From contig CM047805.1 in NCBI GenBank assembly GCA_026214975.1, forward strand, positions 62,922,834 to 62,986,833: a stretch of 64,000 nt of DNA. The letters are read 5' to 3'. Source of the stretch: Gentiana macrophylla. Taxonomy: Eukaryota > Streptophyta > Magnoliopsida > Gentianales > Gentianaceae. Made by a program: the position numbers and the translations under genes. How positions within the stretch are numbered: position 1 is the first letter of the stretch; every line of letters begins with the position of its first letter. This document shows positions 62,135-64,000 of this stretch, in pieces. The notes under the pieces were generated by a model that saw only the letters and a list, made by a program, of their open reading frames with translations, was not told the DNA's origin and ran no database searches.

Positions 62135-62302
62135 GTTTGAAAGGCTACCTGCGTACCCTTTGTAAGGGATGAAGCCATGCGTAGTTCTGGAAAAAATGAG
62201 AGAGCCCCTTGTAATGGAGGTGAAGGTGATATTTATAAAGGTCTGGAGTTGGCCAGCTGGCGAGAGCAGGACAACTGGAAATTGTGAGCCTGGAGAGCTG
62301 AA

Positions 62303-62525
62303 AGCCCTTGGCAGGCAGAGAGCCTACGACGGGCAGAGAGCCTTCGGCGGGCAGAGAGCCTACGGCGCACAGGAGCCTTCGGTGGGCAGAGAGCCTTCGG
62401 TGGGCAGAGAGCCTACGGCGGGCAGGAGCCATCGGCGGATAGAGAGCCTTCGGCAGGCAGAGAGCCTACGGCGGGTAGGGGCCTTCGGCGGGTAGAGAGC
62501 CTATGGCGGGCAGGGAGCCTTCGGC
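62303..62525. repeat. 18-bp minisatellite (about 12 copies)
   Basis: Unit GGCAGAGAGCCTACGGCG with T/A and single-base length variants; AGCC recurs every 17-18 bp from 62321 to 62516. GC-rich. Confidence 0.93.
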
Positions 62526-62904
62526 CTGAGAGCGTCATTCATGAACTTTGTTGCTTAGTTGTGTTGGGTTTGTTGCTTAGGTATTTGCTGCTTCATTCCT
62601 GCTGTCTTGGCTAATGATGAGGATCGTGATAGCGTGAGGCAGAGCTGGGCCCAGGACCACATCCGTTACAGGGCTTATGTCTCTTTTCTGGATTTTGTAG
62701 GGCTTTGTTGATTTTGCCATATCAATGGCCCCCTACTCCTTGAGCTCTTCACTTTTCTGGTAAGAGTCATGAAGTAAGTTTGTAGATGACTTGATGTACC
62801 ATTTGCCGAGATGACTATTGTAGAGTGATCTGTTGACATAGAGTAAGGCTCATTTAGTCTGTTGGTGTCGTGCTTAGATGGAGAACAGACAGACAAAATA
62901 TTTT
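62526..62904. other. Spacer between arrays
   Basis: About 380 bp of non-repetitive sequence between the 18-bp and 57-bp arrays; nothing recognised. Confidence 0.5.
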
Positions 62905-63400
62905 CTCGAGTGCGAGCTCCAAATATGATGCCGAGCAGGTGTCGGGCTTATAAAAGATTCGCTCGAGGGTCAGTTCTAAATATGACGTCGAGTTGGAGTC
63001 GGGCTTATAGAAGATCCACTTTAGGGCGAGCTCCAAGAATGATGCCGAGCCAGAGTCAGGCTTATAAAAGAATCGCTCGAGGGCGAGCTCCAAGTATGAT
63101 GACGAGTTGGAGTCGGGCATATAAAAGATTCACTCGATGGTGAGTTCCAAATATGATTTTGAGCTGGAGTCGGGCTAATAAAAGATTCACTCGAGGGCGA
63201 GCTCCTAGTATGATGCCGAGCTGGAGTCGAGCTTATAAAAGATTTACTCGATGGTGAGTTCCAAATATGATGTCGAGCTGGAGTCGGGCTTATAAAAGAT
63301 TCGCTTGAGGGTGAGCTCCAAGTATGATGCCGAGCTGGAGTCAGGCTTATAGAAGATTCGCTCGAGGGTGAACTCTAAGTATGATGCCGATTTATGAAGC
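62905..63400. repeat. 57-bp tandem array (about 9 copies)
   Basis: GAGCTCC or its variant occurs at 62914, 62971, 63028, 63085, 63142, 63199, 63256, 63313 and 63370: exactly 57 bp each time. Core phrases: ATGATGCCGAGCTGGAGTCG, GGCTTATAAAAGATTC, GCTCGAGGG. No length change in nine copies. Confidence 0.97.
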
Positions 63401-64000
63401 TGACGGACTTATGTGCCGCGCTATAAAGCGGATGGGCTTAGGCAGCTTTTATGGCGTAAAACGACTCACTACGGGGGCCACGCTATGAAGCGGACGGACC
63501 CGGATGCCGCACTATTAAGTGGACGGGCTTATATGCCGGGCTATGAAGTCGACGGGCTTAGGCATCTTTTATGACGTAAAAAGACTCGCTGTGGGGCCGC
63601 GCTATTAAGCGGACGGGCTTAGGTAGCTTTTATGGCATAAAGCGATCGATCGCGGGGACGCCTATGAAGCGAGCATGCACCGGATGCCGCGGTTATTAAG
63701 CCGGACGGGCTTATGTGCCGTGCTATTAAGTGGACGGGCTTAAGCAGCTTTTTTGGCGTAAAGAGACACGCTACGGGTGCTGCACTATGAAGCGGACGGA
63801 CCTAGATGCCGCGCTATTAAGTGGATGGGCTTATGTGCTGCACTATGAAGCGGACGGGCTTAGGTAGCATTTATGGCGTAAAACTACTCGCTGCAGGGGC
63901 CGTGCAATGAAGCGGATGGACCTGGATGCTGCGCTATTAAGCGGACGGGCTTATATGCCGCACTATGAAGTGGATGGGATTAGGATTCTTTTATGACATA
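63401..64000. repeat. ~120-bp higher-order tandem array, continuing past the window
   Basis: The GGCAGCTTTTATGGCGTAAA block occurs at 63441, 63561, 63622, 63743, 63863 and 63983 (spacings 120, 61, 121, 120, 120). Each unit is built from shorter CTAT(G/T)AAGCGGACGGGCTTA sub-units of about 30 bp. Confidence 0.93.

Noticed and set aside
62905..64000. CRISPR-like array
   Set aside because: Repeats are contiguous tandem units without unique spacers, and the genome is a plant nucleus.

Overview
The window looks like nuclear DNA of a eudicot plant with a large, repeat-rich genome. I infer this from one intron-rich plant-type gene, many Ty1/copia retrotransposons primed by initiator methionine tRNA (TGGTATC[A/G]GAGCC), a tRNA-derived SINE, Tourist-, hAT- and MULE-like small DNA transposons, a nuclear copy of plastid psbA, and AT-rich intergenic DNA. 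I cannot name the species. No prokaryotic genes, CRISPR arrays, rRNA genes or functional tRNA genes were seen.

The only cellular gene I can support runs on the minus strand from 43741 leftward. It is a DEAH-box RNA helicase of the DHX35 type (Arabidopsis DEAH9, a predicted spliceosome-associated ATPase). I traced 16 coding exons by hand. All have GT-AG junctions, all phases agree, and there is no stop over about 486 codons. The last exon found ends at 5077. The C-terminal part of the HA2/OB region (roughly 200 residues by comparison with the family) must lie left of the window or be lost. The exons add up to about 1.46 kb but span 38.7 kb. Several introns (I5 11.0 kb, I13 10.8 kb, I15 5.9 kb, I14 4.5 kb, I7 2.5 kb, and I16 more than 5 kb) are packed with transposable elements.

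Layout: 1-5076, degraded copia pieces, two short DNA transposons and a SINE (intron 16). 5242-11098, an old plus-strand copia element broken by a half copia element on the minus strand, then a head-to-head TRIM-like structure (intron 15). 11190-15665, a gag remnant, the psbA insertion, a Tourist-like MITE and an internally deleted copia element (intron 14). 15767-26573, a complete copia element (16895-21435) nested in the LTR of an older opposite copia element (16826-26221) (intron 13). 28321-30774, two LTR/RNase H remnants and a Harbinger-like element (intron 7). 31002-41994, a young, nearly intact copia element (31138-36290) in the LTR of another one, and a further plus-strand copia element (intron 5). 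43742 onward is upstream of the gene.

Right of the gene the window changes character. It holds a short-internal-domain LTR element (47768-49651), a MULE-like element with long inverted ends carrying GCATCGCG-type minisatellites (about 49831-54325), two solo LTRs with perfect 5-bp target duplications (50982-52738 and 59003-60790), a 223-bp triplication, a Helitron-type 3' end, and finally three consecutive tandem arrays with periods of about 18, exactly 57 and about 120 bp (62303-64000).

The retrotransposon genes encode gag, protease, integrase, reverse transcriptase and RNase H. Every copy carries at least one stop, frameshift or deletion. The structures most worth following up are the bidirectionally open 57-bp array, the head-to-head LTR structure at 10.5 kb, the short LTR element at 47.8 kb, and the MULE-like minisatellite carrier.
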